Positions 63,040-64,000 of a stretch of 64,000 bases of DNA are shown piece by piece (the stretch's first letter is position 1; every line of letters starts with the position of its first letter). Where the stretch lies: the NCBI RefSeq assembly GCF_013393905.1, contig NZ_CP040272.1, forward strand, positions 1,364,001-1,428,000, given 5' to 3'. Under the pieces are notes generated by a model. The model made no database searches. It was not told the origin of the DNA and saw only the letters and a list, made by a program, of their open reading frames with translations. Both the position numbers and the translations under genes were made by a program. The stretch is from Nostoc sp. C052 (GTDB lineage Bacteria; Cyanobacteriota; Cyanobacteriia; Cyanobacteriales; Nostocaceae).

Positions 63040-64000
63040 TCAAGTAAGGCTAAACCGCTCTTGGAGAATACAAGTACTGAGCATCTTCATCAATGTGGGA
63101 TCTATAGAAGCAAGTTGATTTTCATTCATCTCTGGTATTTGGTCAAGGAATTGAACTACTGCTGGTTGGTTATAAAAGGGAACAGAAGCGAATGCTGAAC
63201 TACGTAGGGTGTCTTGGATGAGTTGGTGTAGAGGTTCACTCTGCTTCAATGTGGAAGGCGGCGCAAAAAATGGATGTTTTTTGCGGTTATAGATCATATC
63301 TGGAAGGTAAGGTTTGACTGCTTCTCGCAATATATACTTGACATTCATACCGCGAATCTTGAATGAAACAGGAATATTACGGACTGCTTCCACAACTAAA
63401 TGATCTAAAAATGGCAGTCTCCCTTCGGTAGAATGGGCCATCTCTGCACCATCTCCCAAAATTCTAAATAGGTAAGGTAGAACAGTTTTAGACCATAAAT
63501 AAAGAGACTGATGAACAGGCTCTCGCTTTGCAAGTTGTCCTTCTACATCGATTTCATTAAAGAACATACGATATGCATCTTGTTGGCCAAAGTGAGCCAT
63601 AAATGCGGTCGAGTATAGAGAAAGAGATTTAGCATATCCTTTGGCATTAGCTTCAATCCAGGTGGGTACAAAGCCTAAAAGACGTTCGACATTAGCTAAA
63701 GGTTTAGATATTTCTTCAGGTAAGAAACCTGCTGCGGCAGAGACTTGGTTGTTACGCTTTAATTCTTCTAAGATATGCTTGATAGTCTGCTCATCTTGAC
63801 CCTTGGTGTTGTAACGCAACATGTCCATCAGCGAATGCACATAGCCTCCAAAGATTTCGTCAGCGCCTTCACCTGTGAGGACAACTTTGTAACCTGCATT
63901 CTGTACTGCTTTGCTCAAAAGGTACTTAGCAGCAGCACCAGCATTGATACAAACCATTTCACAGTGCCAAATAGCATCTGCAAAATGTTCAGCTAAATCA
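63040..64000 (-). CDS. Asparagine-synthetase-like protein, C-terminal part (cut by window edge)
   Basis: The frame runs from the right window edge to the stop at 63040. Visible parts of the synthetase domain are VVLTGEGADEIFGGY (ATP-pyrophosphatase fold), a helical region, AEMAHSTEGRLPFLDHLVVE (typical of AsnB) and YILREAVKPYLPDMIYNRKK. The N-terminal glutaminase domain is outside the window. AsnB-type amidotransferases in biosynthetic clusters form amides or beta-lactams; otherwise it would make asparagine. The visible part begins with DLAEHFADAIWHCEM, so the ATG at 63957 is internal. Confidence 0.88.
   Translation of the reverse strand, partial: DLAEHFADAIWHCEMVCINAGAAAKYLLSKAVQNAGYKVVLTGEGADEIFGGYVHSLMDMLRYNTKGQDEQTIKHILEELKRNNQVSAAAGFLPEEISKPLANVERLLGFVPTWIEANAKGYAKSLSLYSTAFMAHFGQQDAYRMFFNEIDVEGQLAKREPVHQSLYLWSKTVLPYLFRILGDGAEMAHSTEGRLPFLDHLVVEAVRNIPVSFKIRGMNVKYILREAVKPYLPDMIYNRKKHPFFAPPSTLKQSEPLHQLIQDTLRSSAFASVPFYNQPAVVQFLDQIPEMNENQLASIDPTLMKMLSTCILQERFSLT

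Noticed and set aside
1..64000. tRNA, rRNA or tmRNA genes
   Set aside because: No cloverleaf-like or conserved rRNA sequence was recognised on either strand.

Overview
The window is chromosomal DNA of a filamentous, Nostoc-like cyanobacterium. The evidence is the many GCGATCGC (HIP1) octamers, the short tandem heptamer repeats between and even inside genes, a photosystem II psb30/ycf12 gene, a paired UPF0016 manganese exporter and a PEP-CTERM protein. No rRNA, tRNA or CRISPR array was recognised.

Region 1 (1-15.2 kb) is a decaying mobile region. Remnants of a conjugation / type IV secretion-like locus (VirB4/TraC-like ATPase, secreted VirB5/TrbJ-like protein, VirB10-like proline-rich protein) are broken by an IS630 element, an IS701/IS4-like element with a possible 5-bp target duplication, a 5'-truncated group II intron, a second group II intron whose reverse-transcriptase core is deleted, an IS5-type element sitting at the end of another IS630 transposase, and IS4 scraps. 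An SDR dehydrogenase remnant and a hypothetical gene with an in-frame stop also lie here.

Region 2 (15.5-37.5 kb) is mostly ordinary chromosome: a phytochelatin-synthase-like protein, two half-size UPF0016 genes, an intact IS630 copy, a YkgJ-type cysteine-cluster protein, psb30, recJ (with an in-frame repeat-derived insert), an UPF0175/DUF3368 antitoxin-toxin pair whose toxin has two amber stops, the pstSCAB phosphate operon preceded by a sulfate-binding protein, an orphan PD-(D/E)XK nuclease, an SbcD-like nuclease, cysH, a divergent MFS/TetR pair with a palindromic candidate operator, a frameshifted NrtA-like gene, and a translationally coupled DGPF protein / ECF sigma factor pair.

Region 3 (37.6-64 kb) is the most interesting part. 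Every recognised gene lies on the minus strand. Read in the direction of transcription (right to left) it holds an asparagine-synthetase-like gene cut by the window edge, a DUF302 protein, a 2280-residue enediyne-type iterative polyketide synthase (KS-AT-ACP-ACP-KR-DH-PPTase), two flavin-dependent-halogenase-like proteins, an aldehyde dehydrogenase, a carotenoid-cleavage-type oxygenase, three tandem DUF1702 proteins, an RTX repeat protein, a Tat-exported GMC/cholesterol-oxidase-like flavoprotein, a UbiA prenyltransferase and a PEP-CTERM protein. I infer a cryptic biosynthetic cluster in which the synthase makes a conjugated polyene that is halogenated and may be oxidatively cleaved (oxygenase) and oxidised (aldehyde dehydrogenase). 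The product is unknown. The usual enediyne partners UnbV, UnbU and the TEBC thioesterase are not in the window.

Repeats and small non-autonomous elements surround this cluster, including two 184-bp MITEs with perfect 18-bp inverted ends and 10-11 bp target duplications, one of them nested inside a second repeat family.
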